DNA of 64,000 nt from contig OZ024850.1 in the NCBI GenBank assembly GCA_964017145.1, positions 783,618 to 847,617 on the forward strand, given 5' to 3'. The notes below the pieces were generated by a model. The model ran no database searches and was not told the origin of the DNA. It saw nothing but the letters and a program-made list of their open reading frames with translations. Of the stretch, positions 11,265-24,400 are shown in pieces. Source of the stretch: Agrocybe praecox (Eukaryota; Basidiomycota; Agaricomycetes; Agaricales; Agrocybaceae). Within the stretch, counting starts at the first letter, position 1; each line of letters begins with the position of its first letter. A program made the position numbers and the translations under genes.

Positions 11265-12838
11265 TCACTCCAGTTGAGCTAATCCGTCCCTGATGTATTC
11301 TTCATAGATAGCTTTCCAGTTAGGATTCCATCGACTCAGCGCAGGACGGCTGGGCTCTGCAACGTCTGCAGCGGCCCACATAATTCTGAGTTGGTCCACC
11401 TCGCGCTTGGTCTCGTTGTCGGGTACGAGCACGTAGAACTCTCCTTCACGGACCTTGTCGAGCATGTACAACACAGTCTCTTCGGCAGTCCATGCGCCAG
11501 CAGGTTTATCGAGTGGATTAAACTCTACAGAGCCTGAGGTGAGACCCGTGTAGGTCCAACCAGGGCTGTACAATCGTTAGGACAGGCGCTAAGCGCTGCA
11601 ATTTACTAAACTTACATGAAAAGATGCGCAGTAACGTTGCTGGCCTTTTCACGTAATTCATGTGCTAGGCTTTCCGTCAGACTCTTCACTGCAGCCTTCG
11701 AGGCATTGTATGCCGCGTTTCCACTGTATCAAAATCAGCTTTTGTCATCACAGACAAGAAGAATGAACCTGCGGTGGGTTTGTAATTCCCTGCTTGGATC
11801 CGGTGTTGATTACCATAGCTGCGTTTTCTTGGTGGATCATACTCTGGGCAAACATTTGTAACTTGACCTTGAGAAATAAAAAGCTGGAATAGCTTACAGG
11901 GACGAAGGTTTGCTGCACATTAACAATTCTAAAATTCGGTAAGCATCATCCCGGATATACCGTGAGGGAAATGTTTACCCGAAGAGATTGACATCAAAGA
12001 TCTTGTGCCAATTGTCAAGACCGTCCCAGGAAGTACCCTTGGGACCAATCCCAGCGTTGTTCAGAAGAACACCAACCTAGAGGAAGGTTAGCAAAAACAA
12101 GCACGTGTGTCGAGTTTGTTAAGGGTAGTAGTCGAAAGAATGCAGCGAACGGTCGTAGGGAGGTGATAACCTCACCTCTCCCCAGGCTTCGTACACTTTG
12201 TCTCTGAGTCTGACGACCTGGTCGAGCTTGGACACATCGGTTTGCACAACGAGAACGTTGGCTTCGCCGACGATACCTGCCAGTATCTTCCCGACTTTTT
12301 GGAGAGCATCTTCCGACACATCTGCAATAGCGACTTTTAAGCCGAGTCTATAATTACAAGATCAGTAACGATATCGCAGAAAAGCAAGAATAGACGAAAT
12401 AGACAACAGAGCTTGATCACGCAAAGTTGCGCGATCGCGCCGAATTCCTGGTGCAAGAATGGAGAGAAATATTGTACCCAGAAATTCGAGCATTCATCTT
12501 GCCCCCCCCGGTAAGAAGTGGCTTTATCGATAAGACGATCAAGACGATTACACTTATCAGGCGCCCCTATGTAGTTCCCACATTGCAAAGCATGCGATAT
12601 AGGTGACAAAATGCCACAGCTGTCGTATAGTCTGCATAGATAGTACTCACTTAGCAAATTCTATTGCAGCAGCTTTCCCAATGCCACTCGCACCCCCTGT
12701 GATAACGGCAACTCGACCAGCGTGAATTACTGGATGAAGTTCGTCCGCTACGGACATGGGGTCAGGTTTGAAGCCGGCACCAAACCCTGACCGCAGAGGG
12801 GACCCATTACGGCTTGAATGGTTGGATTTCGGTATCAT
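11265..12838 (-). CDS. Short-chain dehydrogenase/reductase (classical SDR)
   Basis: NAD(P)-dependent oxidoreductase; substrate unknown. Hand splicing gives about seven exons. Exon 1 (12838-12651) encodes AVITGGASGIGKAAAIEFAK, the TGxxxGIG dinucleotide loop. Later exons give LGLKVAIADVSEDAL, VLLNNAGIG (NNAG), MVINTGSKQGITNPP with the catalytic Ser, GNAAYNASKAAVK with Tyr-x3-Lys, and IPGWTYTGLTSG. The C-terminal exon ends DGLAQLE. Intron 1 is 303 nt, long for this window. The intron between ITNPP and GNAAY (11724-11772) only keeps frame if its donor is GC rather than GT. The start Met follows a CATATATATC-containing upstream region. The nearest neighbour is the divergent lipase gene. Confidence 0.85.
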
Positions 12839-13102
12839 TTCTTAGCGAAAAGAAACAAACAGAAAGAAAAGAAAATAAGATGAGAGTTGTGTAAAAAGAA
12901 CGTATCTGCTGCTAAGTCATGTAGTAATGGTGACGTCGTGCTCTAGACTACCATATATATCTTACCTATTCCCACGCCCCAGGGCGGACCGTTTGAACCA
13001 CTATGACTACTTTAAGTAAGTAGATATCACGTGTGAGATACTTTCTTGGGGATTGAATCTACCGAATTTCAAAGTCTAAGTTACTTTTCCTTCCTAAATG
13101 TC

Positions 13103-15594
13103 ATGAGCAGTATCTATTTTCCTGGTCATGTGGTAATCCTATTCAGAAGGATAATCAATGTTGTATCAACACTATCAATTTCCAACCACTATGTCGAATC
13201 CAAACGGCGAAATGATACAGACAATCAACTGCTAAGACAACCTCTGAAGAACTTGACACCGAAGGAGCGTTCAGCATACTCTTTTGGCTACTTCTCTGAA
13301 CTCAATTGGCCGCAATGGAATAGGAGTTTATTGGTCGGTTCAGCTCAGGAAGCGGATCATCCGAGGGTTATACTACAATGTGCGTAGAGAGACCATCTAG
13401 GATTTGGGTATCACACTGATTCTGCGCTTTCAGCCACTTTGGAATTGCCCAAATGGTCCCCTGGTAATTGGTCCTGGCCAAATCTCAACTTGTTTACTCC
13501 AGTCCAACCGGAACTCAACCCACACCCACGGCCATCTCCTGACAAAAAAGAAACTGGAAACAAGAAAACATCGGAGACTTCTAAACCTAAGCCTATAAGC
13601 TCAGAGGGCACAACATCAAGCCCGCCTGATATCCTACACCAGCTACTGGTGCATCCCGCCCTTTTTGATCCAATTCGAACCCCGAGATATCCCATCGTTC
13701 TATGTCACGGTACATAATCATTCTCTACTATTATTGCGAGGCTCATTGGGGAGTACAGGACTGTATGGCTTTGATTCACGGGGTCCTTTGGCGTTTCCTA
13801 GTATGAGAATGCACTACTGGTCCAATGTTCTCAATGTCCTCCGGGGAAGGGTGGGTGCCGACGTCATAGTCACTTCTGTTCCGGGGTCAGTGGTTTCTCG
13901 ATTAACTCCGAGTAGACATGCTCATGAACAGCAGGACCGGCTCTATTTCCCAACGAGCTAGGAAGCTCGACGAACAACTCCGGGTACGCGCGGGTGGTCG
14001 TGGAGTTAACTTTTTAGCGCACTCTATGGGCGGACTGGATTGCCGCCATCTAATCTCACATATTCAACCCAAAGAATATGTCCCACTTTCATTAATGAGT
14101 ATCAGTACTCCACATCGTGGAAGCCCTTTTATGGATTGGTGTACTGTGAGTTTCCTTTGATGACAAGTTAACACCGTGGCTCATCAAGTTATCCAGACAA
14201 ACATTGGAATAGGGAAGCTTCGTCAACAGGAAAAGGATCTGGTGGAACGCGTGCAGAAGGAAGAACTCTCGTCAAACACTAGGCCCACCGAATCTTCTTT
14301 CACGCAGTCCTTGACATCACTCCCATCGTCCTTCACAACCCTTCTTCTATCTATCGTGGATTCTCCAGCCTATGCACACTTGACTTCTAGTTACCTGAAC
14401 GATTTTTTCAACCCTTCTACACCTGATGATCCTTCAGTAAAATACTGGAGTGTCGCAGGGCGCATGTCAGCGGAAAGTGTTAGTGTTTGGCATCCATTCT
14501 GGCTTCCCAAGATGGTCCTAGACGGAGCGGAAGAGAAAGCAAGGGAAAGGTTAAAGAAAATCTGGGAACGTGAACATGAAGGAGGTCAAGGTGGGTGGGG
14601 GAAGAAGACACCTTTCTGGGCAGATGAAAATCAGTGGGGGAATGACGGGCTTGTGACCATTCAAAGCGCTAAATGGGGAGAATTTCTGGGTATCATGGAG
14701 GGATGTGACCGTGAGTCGTGGAGATCTAACCTGCTATGAGTATATTCTAATGTGCAATCAGACTGGGAAATGAGGGGAGCTCGAGGAATTGAGTTCGGTG
14801 TCGACCTGCCCGCTATTCCTGCTATTGGTTTAGGTAATTTACCACTGAGTTCGAGCACGACGAATCGTCATCCGCAACCTACTGCTCGAGGTGACGGTTG
14901 GGGGTTCGGTGATTGGACGCGGTTTGTTGGAGCCTGGAAGAAGAACAAGGCCGACGAAGAAAAGAAGGCTGGGTCCGTTCACAAGCATCAACAGCATACC
15001 GCTGAACAATCTGATGTTCGTAACGCGAAGGTGGAGGTTAATCTATCAGGCCCATCTGCTACTGCGGATTCCCCTCCTCCAGCGACTCCTTGGCCTTCTG
15101 GCGACTCCTCTGGATCTTCCACAACAGTGGTATCGAAAGAAGAGGTCAGGGCGGAAAAGCGAGAGCGCGAGCGGCAAAAGGACGACCATACAGTCAGAAC
15201 TTCGACTGATACGCTGTCTGTCGTTTTCGACTGGCTAATAGACAGGGTACCAAACCCAAGAGGCATCTTAGGCAAGAAGGACGCTGAAGTTATGAAGAAG
15301 ACCGAGCGGCAACTCGAGAAAATGAGGACCGATGGCGACAGTGCTTATTCTACTGGGGGTGATCAGGACGCCAAAGCTCTTAGTGCTGCTGCTGCTATGT
15401 ACAATGTAGGATTGTCGAGCTCTGCGACATCTGCCGCCGACCCATATCCTCCGCAGAGCCCACCCTCCGAGATGAAACGTCGTATGGAAAGAGAAGGCAA
15501 AGGGCGGACAAGAAAGAAAGAGCTCCAGAGTAAGGAAGATCTTGAGAGGTTTTACGTTGCGCTTGCGCGGCGGATGTATGAAGAGGGTTTATAG
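13103..15594 (+). CDS. Triacylglycerol lipase, Tgl2-like alpha/beta hydrolase
   Basis: Resembles the fungal Tgl2 family of neutral lipases, mitochondrial in yeast. After splicing, exon 1 gives ELNWPQWNRSLL. Exon 2 gives ELPKWSPGNWSWPNLNLF and PIVLCHGLYGFDSRGP (oxyanion HG, spanning an intron). Then come YWSNVLNVLRGRVGADVI, VPGTGSISQRA, and NFLAHSMGGLDCRHLI, which holds the nucleophile Ser in GxSxG form (HSMGG). ISTPHRGSPFMDWCT precedes an intron, and DENQWGNDGLVTIQSAKWG is the probable His region further on. The C-terminus is a low-complexity tail, then KEDLERFYVALARRMYEEGL. All five introns are short GT..AG. The first ATG in frame is at 13103 (MSSIYF), but an upstream exon cannot be excluded. 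Divergent from the SDR gene. Confidence 0.85.
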
Positions 15595-16170
15595 TCCCGC
15601 AATAACGTTGAGTGGGTATTTTAGTATATCTCAAGACCCTTGCTCATATGTACATAAAGTTATTTAGGAGAGTATCATTACTACGGTAGAGCGGTTGTGT
15701 ATTCGTATACCACGAATGTTGTTCATCATAATATTAACGTTTAAATGTTGACATCGTGCGGATCCAGTATTTGAAAGGCCTGTCTGGTACTTTGGTATGA
15801 AAGAGGGCGACCACAAATCGCAGGTCATTAACTGGTTTCTCTTTCTCCGTTTGATGTCATTATTTCCTTCTTTGGCACCTGTGTCGCGCCTTGCCCGTCA
15901 TCGTGTCTTGTCTTCATCTCGAAATGATGAACATTGCAGACAAATATGGTCATTTCTAAATTCCTGGTAGCATGCATAACTTGGGGAACGAGGTGAAGCT
16001 TTTGGACGCTGATATTTGTGAGTCAAAAAGGTCTTCAGAAGACTTCAATGGCGAATATTCATTGGCACCAAAAGTTTCAACGACACGGAATCAACATAAG
16101 ATATTCTATTTTTCGATTACTTCATCTCCGTTTTTTATATATCATGTTACGGTGTTTCAGGAGTGGCCAC
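15595..16170. other. Intergenic, no gene seen
   Basis: Lies downstream of the lipase gene. Only short frames without recognisable content were found. It ends at the aldo-keto reductase relic. Confidence 0.5.
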
Positions 16171-16470
16171 GGATTCCTGGAACGCCCTTCGCGGATGAAA
16201 ATCGAGGAGCTACATAGAAGAAACCTACTTCCGGAGTTTGGTTGTATTACTACCACCGTAAGGAAGCAAGGGATGCAATGAGCAAGGAGCAGGCTTCGAA
16301 GCGAAGACCATTACTGTGGTCGCTCGCATATGTCTTGCAAAAGTTCCATGTCTTCCAGATCGTCGGAGAAAGGAAAGTGGAACTTCTTTGGCAAAGCATT
16401 GAAGAACTGGAAATTTTTCGTTAGGATATCAAATCGAAATCATCGACTATCCTTGCATTTCGACGTTGGT
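16171..16470 (+). pseudogene. Decayed aldo-keto reductase (aryl-alcohol dehydrogenase) fragment
   Basis: In one frame the sequence reads YYYHRKEARDAMSKEQ, SLAYVLQKFHVFQIVGERKVEL and EELEIF. These line up in order with [37 protein letters not shown] and LEALEIS of the aryl-alcohol dehydrogenases at 955 and 7848. Upstream residues resembling APWNALRG and KIRS appear only after frame changes and a stop. The catalytic N-terminal half is missing. The relic is far more diverged than the two live copies, so it is an older event. It lies between the lipase and Vts1 genes, on the plus strand. Confidence 0.65.
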
Positions 16471-17356
16471 TTTACCAATAGTATTACGATGATGAGTAAC
16501 CCACAGAACCTTTTGTGCTGTCAGCCGCTTACAGATGACATTACTTGCGGAGACTTACCATGGTGGAATTCGTATCCTGCAATCACTTTGGTCCATGAAA
16601 TATTGATAAGATTATTACACTGGTGATCTGGCCATTGAACCAGTAAACTACCTTCGCCGAGAACTAGACGGGCCAACGAAAGCAACATTTTCATATTATT
16701 TGCTAACATCAATGCACTTATGTTCAGGAATTTAAGGGCCTAGGCCTGGGGACTTATCCTATTTTTCGCAATCTCCATGTGGGTCCCGCATCGACCATTA
16801 TTGACGGAACCAAGGATATGCCTGTGTATGATGCAAGTTTCATCGTGGCATCCTAGATCTTGAAACTGAGGCTATGGGTCACGGTAGGAGGTGCTTGCAA
16901 TTCCAGCATTCGAGTATTTTATCTCTGCAGACATGAGAGGACCTGGTACCAAGTGTTTCAAACATAATCCATTGAATGAACATTCAAAGAGAGAACAATT
17001 GCAAGAGGGAACAAAGAGGTTGATAAAAGTAGATGAAAGTTCATCATGTCACGGTGCCGGGTGGAAATTTGATGTGACAGACTGTGACAGGTCCAAGCAT
17101 TGAGCTGGCCGAGTGAGGGATCCTTTTTAACAAACGACGACCACAGCGTCTCTTTGCTTTCTTCTTTCTCGATATCAAGAAAGGCTCTTCGCTAGACCGG
17201 CAGGCTCCGCTGGTCTTTGTCTAGAACATTTGCTTCTCAGCATCTTGTTCAAATTGTACTTCAAGTGACTCGACGTCTAGAACTGAAAGGAACGGAAGGA
17301 ACCCATTTTTCTTTGTATAACCTCCATATCTATCACATTTCTCTTCTTCAACTACG
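16471..17356. other. Intergenic and Vts1 upstream region
   Basis: No frame of note. The last 200 nt before the ATG at 17357 are pyrimidine-rich (TCTTTGCTTTCTTCTTTCTC and CATTTCTCTTCTTCAACTACG), typical of a basidiomycete core promoter and 5' leader. Confidence 0.5.
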
Positions 17357-19309
17357 ATGAGTCTTCGTCCACCTTCAGCAAGCCCCAGTCCGAGTCCGGG
17401 GCCTCATGAAAACGGAAAGGCGAGCGCCCGCCAGTCAATGGGGCCGTCTTCTCGTGGGACACCAACTCTCGCACCAGCTTCGCCCCGCCCAGGAGGGCAG
17501 CCCAGCGCAAGGCCAACGAGCGAGCTGCTAGGCAGCGGCGCTATGTTCCAAACCCCTGAAGCCGAGGCTTTGGACCAATGGTTTGAGAACCTTCAAAATT
17601 ATGAAGCAACCTTGGAGGAGATGGCTGCCGCCTCCTTAGATGTTAATTTTAAAGAAGAACTGAGTGCCATCGAGCAATGTAAGCCCTATTCTTTAGTATA
17701 TATCTTTGTTTTTTGTTTTTGTTGAATGTCTCTTGTAGGGTTCAAAGTTCTGTCTGAAGCAGAGCGCACAGCCGCTCTTTACAGTCTTCTCCAACACTCT
17801 ACTCAAGTTCAAATCCGGTTCTTCATCACCGTTCTCCAGCAGATGGCGAGGTCTGATCCTATGACCGCTCTCCTCAGCCCTGCCATGGGCGGTTCTATGC
17901 AAAGTCAGATGGATGCCAAACTTGCCAGTCTGAAGTCTCCTGGTTTGAAGTCGGGTCTCCCAGCCTCCCCCACAGCGCGAAACTTTACACCTGGCAATCG
18001 CCAATCTCTTGCTATCGATAGCTACTTGTCACCCGAATCTGCTGCAGGCCAGAACGACGCTGCAGCTGCTAGACTCGTTCAAGAGAGAGCGAAGCTCAAG
18101 GCTACTAATGCTGCTCACCGAGTCTCGGCACCCGTATTGGCATCCGCTGGTGGTGATGGACGTGCTTCTTGGGGACCTTCTACTATGCTTAGCCAGGTCT
18201 CGGAGCAACAAGCCTCCCCGGCTCAAGAAGCACCTGCATCTCGTCCAAAGAGCACTGAATTCTCAGGTACTATCCAAACTCCCAGACTTGGGACCAACGA
18301 AGTTACCGCCCCCGCAAACGATAGCTGGGCAAGTATGGTCAACACACCCTTGATTCCTATGTTCGGGAAAAAGGAAACCCGCCCGGCTCCTGTTGATAAT
18401 GCACCCAAAAGCGACTGGCATTCTGCTCCTACACCAGGTGTCCCTCGTATGGGTGATCCCACTATTCATCGTCGCAACCCAAAGAACCAGAACAACAACA
18501 ACGCCAACGATGGACACAGTGTAGTCTACGACGACAACGGTAACCCCGTCGGTCAAGGACAGACCGGCGGACGCAATAACAACGCAAGGAACGGTGGAAA
18601 TGGTGCTGGTTGGACCGGAAGGAGCCCGGCGCTCAATAATAATCAGCCGAACAGGTTCGGCGGTGATGGATCTGATGCTGGAGGAAGCAATACCGGCAAC
18701 AACAACAATATGAACGGTCTCGGAATGCAAATGGGTGGATTTGGAATGGGTCTTGGAAGTCCTACGATGGGTATGGGTATGCCTGGTCTGGGTATGCAGC
18801 CCATGAGCCCATTCAATATGCTCAACTTGATGAGTCCGGAGGCACAGATGCTCGCTGCCCAGATGGCGGCAAGCGGGTTCGGACAGCCCAACTGGCTCGG
18901 CATGCAGCCTATGAGTGCTGGTATCGGTCCTGGCGGCATGCTTGGGGCTGGTGGACGGAAGAATGGCCCTGGAAGCGCACGCTCTCCTGGTCTGCGCAGT
19001 GCGTCTAGCGTGGGTAGTCGTGGAGACAATTTGGGCAACAACACCCCCAAGGGAGAGGAAGATGTGGATCCTGCTTTGTTGAACGATGTGGCTGCGTGGT
19101 TGAGGAGCTTGAGGCTGCACAAATACACGCCAAACTTCGAAGGATCCAAATGGCAGGACATGGTTCTCATGGACGAGGCGGCGCTTGAGGCGAAGGGTGT
19201 CGCAGCGCTTGGTGCGAGGAGGAAGATGTTGAAGACTTTCGAACTGGTCAGGAAGAAGATGGGCATTGATGGTGGCCCTCCTGCCAGTGCAGGACTGGCT
19301 AGTCCCTGA
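17357..19309 (+). CDS. vts1: Vts1/Smaug-type SAM-domain RNA-binding protein
   Basis: Cytoplasmic post-transcriptional regulator; Vts1/Smaug proteins bind stem-loop Smaug recognition elements in mRNAs and recruit the CCR4-NOT deadenylase. Two exons (17357-17678, 17739-19309) encode 630 residues. Order of parts: a Ser/Pro-rich N-terminus; a helical block spanning the intron (EALDQWFENLQNYEATLEEM, then EQWFKVLSEAERTAALYSLLQ and QIRFFITVLQQMAR) conserved in fungal Vts1; a long disordered middle rich in Asn, Gly and Met, with MGMGMPGLGMQPM-like repeats; and a C-terminal SAM domain at about residues 551-616 (VAAWLRSLRLHKYTPNF, then LEAKGVAALGARRKMLKTF). The basic stretch around ALGARRKM is the RNA-contact side in known Vts1 SAM domains. 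The intron is 60 nt, GTAAGC..TTGTAG. Confidence 0.92.
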
Positions 19310-21390
19310 ATATCATCAGGACGACTTCATCCAACAAATGCATGATTGTGAATAGTCGCGCCTTAAACTGCGTGGCCCCATATACCATCGAACCAAGACC
19401 TTTTCAACTTAACAAACGAAAGAAAACCATGTTTTTTCTCAACTTCGCTCTCTGTCCTTTTGATATTCCAAACTCCTTGATTTTGTCTCTCCTTTCAGGG
19501 CTTCCGATAATCTTTCTTCCCGTATCTGTCTTTCAAATATTCCAACACATTCCTTTCTTGATAATGATACGACTCCGTTGACCGACGACGACATGACGAC
19601 GCTTATCACGACATCGATAATGACAACGGCGAACCCACCTGGTGCTGGTGCTTGTCGTCCTCACCTCATTCACTCTTTGGTCAACAATGTCACTCATTAT
19701 CTTCTTATAACCATCCACAATCCAACACAACAGTCTAATCTCACACATACAAATAACACGCAGAAGGTCGTTGTACAAGTACATGTACGGGGGTTTTTTG
19801 GGTTGTATCTTGAATTTTTCCTTTCTTAGTATTTGCCCTACTACTCGAACACTTGTTTCTCCTCTTTCTATTCGACTTTTCCACACGTTTCTTCTAAATT
19901 TTGATTTCGAGCCACGCCAAACGTATCATATTTATCGCCTCGCACCACAAATCCCCCAAACGTATCGTAGTCTACCAATACTTCTAGTGCAGAGCGGTAC
20001 AATTTTTATCTATATATTCCCCCTTCCTGTATGAATAATTGACTTGTTTATTTCTTGCATCTGACAGCTCGAATTCTGGGATTCCGTTTACATTTGACAA
20101 TGACGTCGGTGAAAAATCATAACTATGTTAGTCGGCCAGCTAAGGCAGCCGATTCGACGATGGTATGCAGTGTCCGTCCCCAGCGAGAGCTGTGTACATC
20201 TAACTGAGTCATCCTTAAACTCTCCGATGCCGCTGGGCTGTCTATACTGCGTTCGGCCCTCATCGCGCAATATTATCCGTAAGCTAATTTGTGGTATGGG
20301 GTCGAGATCCGGCATTGGTGTTGTCGCCGGACGAAGGTCGGAAAGTTTGATATTTTTCATTGTCGCTCATGACTGCCCTCCAACATAGCTCAATGGTGGA
20401 TTTTCCGTCAATGTAGTCACTGGTTCAAATCTGCTCCAGCTCACGCGCAGACGCTCCTGTTCGAGGCGATCGTCTCTGCGGAATGACAGGGGTAGAATTG
20501 AAGAGATTGCGTGTTCTTCCTCGGTATTTGTTGGTATGCAACGGCCTTTCACGGGATACAGGAGGCTTCATGAAGAGAGTGCTATATTCACATTTTTCGA
20601 TGGATCCACAATTCATCACGGGTCAACGTAGTACGTTCCAAGTCGTGTGCGTTCCAAGCTACTCAAACGTGCTTGTACAATTCTTCGAAAATTTGGGGAT
20701 TGCTGTTCATTTATCTATCTAGCGAGACACGTTCAGGGTCCTTAAGGCTGTAAGGAGGGGAAATAACGTTAAGATTTACACGCTTCGAAACTGGGGTAAT
20801 ATGTACTAGGAAACACGCACCTGGCCATTCAAAAATAAACGACAATGAATAGACCTAGACGCATGTTTTTATAGGCTGGAATTTTTGGCTGGACCACCGT
20901 GTACACACCCCGTATTTTAGGGGCCTCTAAAAAGGGCGCGGCAGAACCCCTTGAAAATTAAAGAAAGACGCGCCTTCTATTTGCCAGTGAAAGTTGCGAT
21001 AAAAATGACGCGCAATGGCGCGAAGGAGGCTACTGCATACCGGCAGACAAGAATCATTCAAGTTCTCGTAAAATGCCGACGAGCACACCCCTTCGAAGAT
21101 CATCAATCGAGACGAAACAAACGGATGGGTGCGCCTTCCCATAAATGATGAGGCGATTGCGAAGAACAAGTTCCTTCCGTTCTGTGCACTGTATGATTTC
21201 TTGGGGTGCACTGGTTCAAAATACAACATACCTCCGGTAACGACGCTGAGAAGTGTCTAATGACATATCCGGGGTGATTTGTTGATATAGTGTGGACGGA
21301 GGAGGTCCGGGCAAGAAAAATGGAGCCTGGAGGGATAGATTTACGGATCCTAAAGCTTGAGTGGCAAGCCAAAATAAACAACTTCTGAAG
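19310..21390. other. Long 3' flank of vts1 and intergenic DNA
   Basis: The first several hundred nt are T- and C-rich and may be 3' untranslated region. No convincing gene was seen. At 20386-20434 a tRNA A-box-like TAGCTCAATGG is followed by GGTTCAAATC, but the stems do not pair. Confidence 0.5.
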
Positions 21391-21484
21391 CATATATAAG
21401 ACCGACGAGACGGTCATTCATCTTTTCTCTTACATTTCCTATCTACCCTCCACATCTTTTTTCCCCTTTATTTTATCAACACCC
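21391..21484 (+). promoter_or_regulatory. Core promoter of the NAD-glutamate dehydrogenase gene
   Basis: A TATA box (CATATATAAG, 21391-21400) is followed by a long pyrimidine tract (TCTTTTCTCTTACATTTCC and further CT-rich sequence) reaching the ATG at 21485. TATA-to-ATG distance is about 90 nt, consistent with a short leader and a strongly expressed gene. Confidence 0.7.
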
Positions 21485-24400
21485 ATGTCAACACAGGCTG
21501 AGCAGAGAAACCTACTCTCACCGCCTTCAACAAGGCCAGGGGGTCTCAAGTCGGCAACAAGCAGCGAGACATCGTTGCACCGCGTTCAGAACCTCCCAGG
21601 ATACAACACACCAGTGTTCAAAGGGAAAGAAGAGCAGCGCGCTCTCGTCGAGCAAGAGGTCGCGGAAAAGGTATGCCGCTACCGTGAATTCTGATATACT
21701 CTATCTGAGCTGACTGTGGCGCTTGTACTAGGGCTTCATTCCGCGAGAACTAGTTAACATGGAAGTGAACTGGTTCTACTCCAATCTCGGCATCGACGAC
21801 ACATACTTTCAGAATGAATCAAGAGAGGTTATCACAGATCATATCATCGCGCTTTTCGGTGCCAAAATCATGGCGTACACAAAGCATGATCCAAGCAAAC
21901 TGGTCATTGACCTTGAGAGAATCGACGAGAAGGGAAACGGCGCGACATTCATTCATACAAGTCCTCCAGGTCTCACTACCACTGAGGGCCCAGGAGCGAC
22001 CTGCGAAACTAGGTAAGCATCATTGGCGTCGAGTACGGGATAAAGCGACGATGCTTTATGCGCGTCGCCAAGATCCGATTAAGCGACCGTGCCGTCCTAT
22101 GTCATATTTATTTGCCGCTCTGCCGTGCGGTTGTGCTTGATGCTAATTACAAACATCCTTCCATAGAATCGACGAATTGTTCTTGAACAACTCCAGACCC
22201 GACAATGCGTACAGGCTAGAAACTTTCCGTTCAACAGGGTCCATTTCAGCGACCGCCTCACAACAGCTTCGATGCTACTTCGTCACGAAATGCAATTTCC
22301 CCAGCAGACCTGCTACTCAAGCAGGCAAAAAGACAGACATACGATCAGTCTCTGATACGGCCTTCCTAGACAGGGCGACCAAGAATACCTTGGATATCTA
22401 CCAGGAGGTATTTGTCGCGTTATTTCGCTTCTGGTACCTTTGGATTGACGCGTCTTTAGGTTATGTGGAATGTCGAGAAACGACACGGGCCTGTGATTGA
22501 AGTGTTCGAAGTTGAAGGCTCCCGAGAAAGGAGACTCGTCATTGGATATAGAATGGGAGGCACGTCAGGATTCTTCAGGTAATTCCATGGGACTTCATTC
22601 CCGAGACAGCTATATTGATACTTTCTTCAGTGCATTATCCAACCTGTATCACTTTTACTCCCTTTATTCCGCTCGCAAATACGTTGGTTAGTGATATCAA
22701 ATCACGACTCAATTAGGCTTCATTCTAACTTATCGTCATAGAGCAATTCTCGAATGGCATAACCATCATATCGCTGTACCTTAACCCTCTGCCCGAAGCA
22801 AATGCACCGCCTATCGAAAATTCCATCTTCCAAGTGATGAAGGAAGCTTCATTGCTATTCTGCCTCCCAGATAATCCCTTCTTCCTGCCAAAGTCTCAAG
22901 GAAGCCATGCTGTCCAAGAAGCTACATATGCTTGTACGAACAATTCTTCCTTATCTTTGACAAGATTCTGATTGACCTCCTAGACTCTGGGTGGATTTTC
23001 GCGCAGCACTTCTGCAACCGTCTCGGCCCTGCTTACCTTGCGTTGAAGAACGTGTTGAATGAGAACGATCCTGCCCATGCAGAGGTACTCAACGATATTA
23101 AGAGGAGATTCAGAGAGGAGACATTCACTCGCGAGAGTATCGCTCAAGTGATCCATGCTCATCCTGACTTGGTTCGTCTCAATCTTTCCTTCGTTCCTCC
23201 AAAAACGACATTATTAATCAAATATAACAGATCCGTTTGCTCTATGTCAACTTCGCAATGACACACTACCCTTCTTCAGACGAGGCGTCGAAATTGATGC
23301 CCACACTTTCTTACCAACGTCTTCAAACCGTCCAACCCCTCACGGACGCCGAATTATACGATCGAATTCGCCGTACTGTTCCTAACAAACATGAGCTGCA
23401 AGTTTTGGAGAGTTTCTTGGTGTTCAACAAGTGCGAAATTCTATTTGACCATTTTCGTGCTTTCTTTTTCTTAATGTATCGCATTTTTTCATAGGCACAT
23501 CTTGAAGACCAACTTCTACCAACCTACGAAAGTCGCGTTGTCTTTCCGTCTTGTGCCTGACTTCTTGCCAGAGATCGAGTATCCCAGAAAGCCTTTCGGG
23601 ATGTTCTTTGTCATCGGTGCGCATTTGTTGTTGGCTAAGGCATTCTCAACTTAAATTGAGATCTTCTCTTCCAGGCAACGATTTCAGAGGTTTCCACATC
23701 CGTTTCAGGGACGTTGCTCGCGGTGGTATCCGTATCGTCATGTCAAGGAATAGAGAGTGCGTTTAGCTCTCTTTTAGACGCGTATAACGGTGTATTAATG
23801 GACTATCTTCTCCAGGAATTATTCTATCAACCAGAGAATGTTGTTCGACGAGAACTATAACCTCGCATCTACCCAATCGTTGAAGAATAAAGATATCCCA
23901 GAAGGTGGTGCTAAGGGCACGATCTTGCCATCGTTAGTCGTATTTCTCCTTTTTGTTAAGTTTAGCGCATCTGATATTCCAACGATAGGCTTGGGGCGAG
24001 TCCAAGGCGCTGCTTTGAGAAATATGTCGATGTATGATCGGTTTTCTCGTGAATTTCTTAGTACATATGCTGACTGTACTGCCTTCCTTCTTTTTTTAAA
24101 AAAGGCCATCATCGACCTTCTCATTCCTGGAAGTACTCCTGGAATTAAGGAACCTCTTGTCGACCTTTACGGAAAGCCCGAACTGCTGTTCTTCGGTCCC
24201 GATGAAGGCACAGCAGATATGATGGACTGGGCAGCTTGTAAGAAAACACGTACTCGGTATGATTCCCATTTACTGATATATGCGATATAGTGCACGCTCG
24301 CTCGCGCGGTGGTGAGATGTGGTGGAAGTCGTTCACTACAGGAAAGAGTGCGGCCACTCTTGGTGGTGTTCCACACGACACCTATGGTATGACTTCGTTG

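Noticed and set aside
18263..19266. Long minus-strand frames across vts1
   Set aside because: Shadow frames caused by the repetitive composition of the Vts1 coding strand.
20380..20440. Possible tRNA gene (TAGCTCAATGG and GGTTCAAATC)
   Set aside because: The D-stem and acceptor stems do not pair and the T-stem has mismatches; at best a relic.
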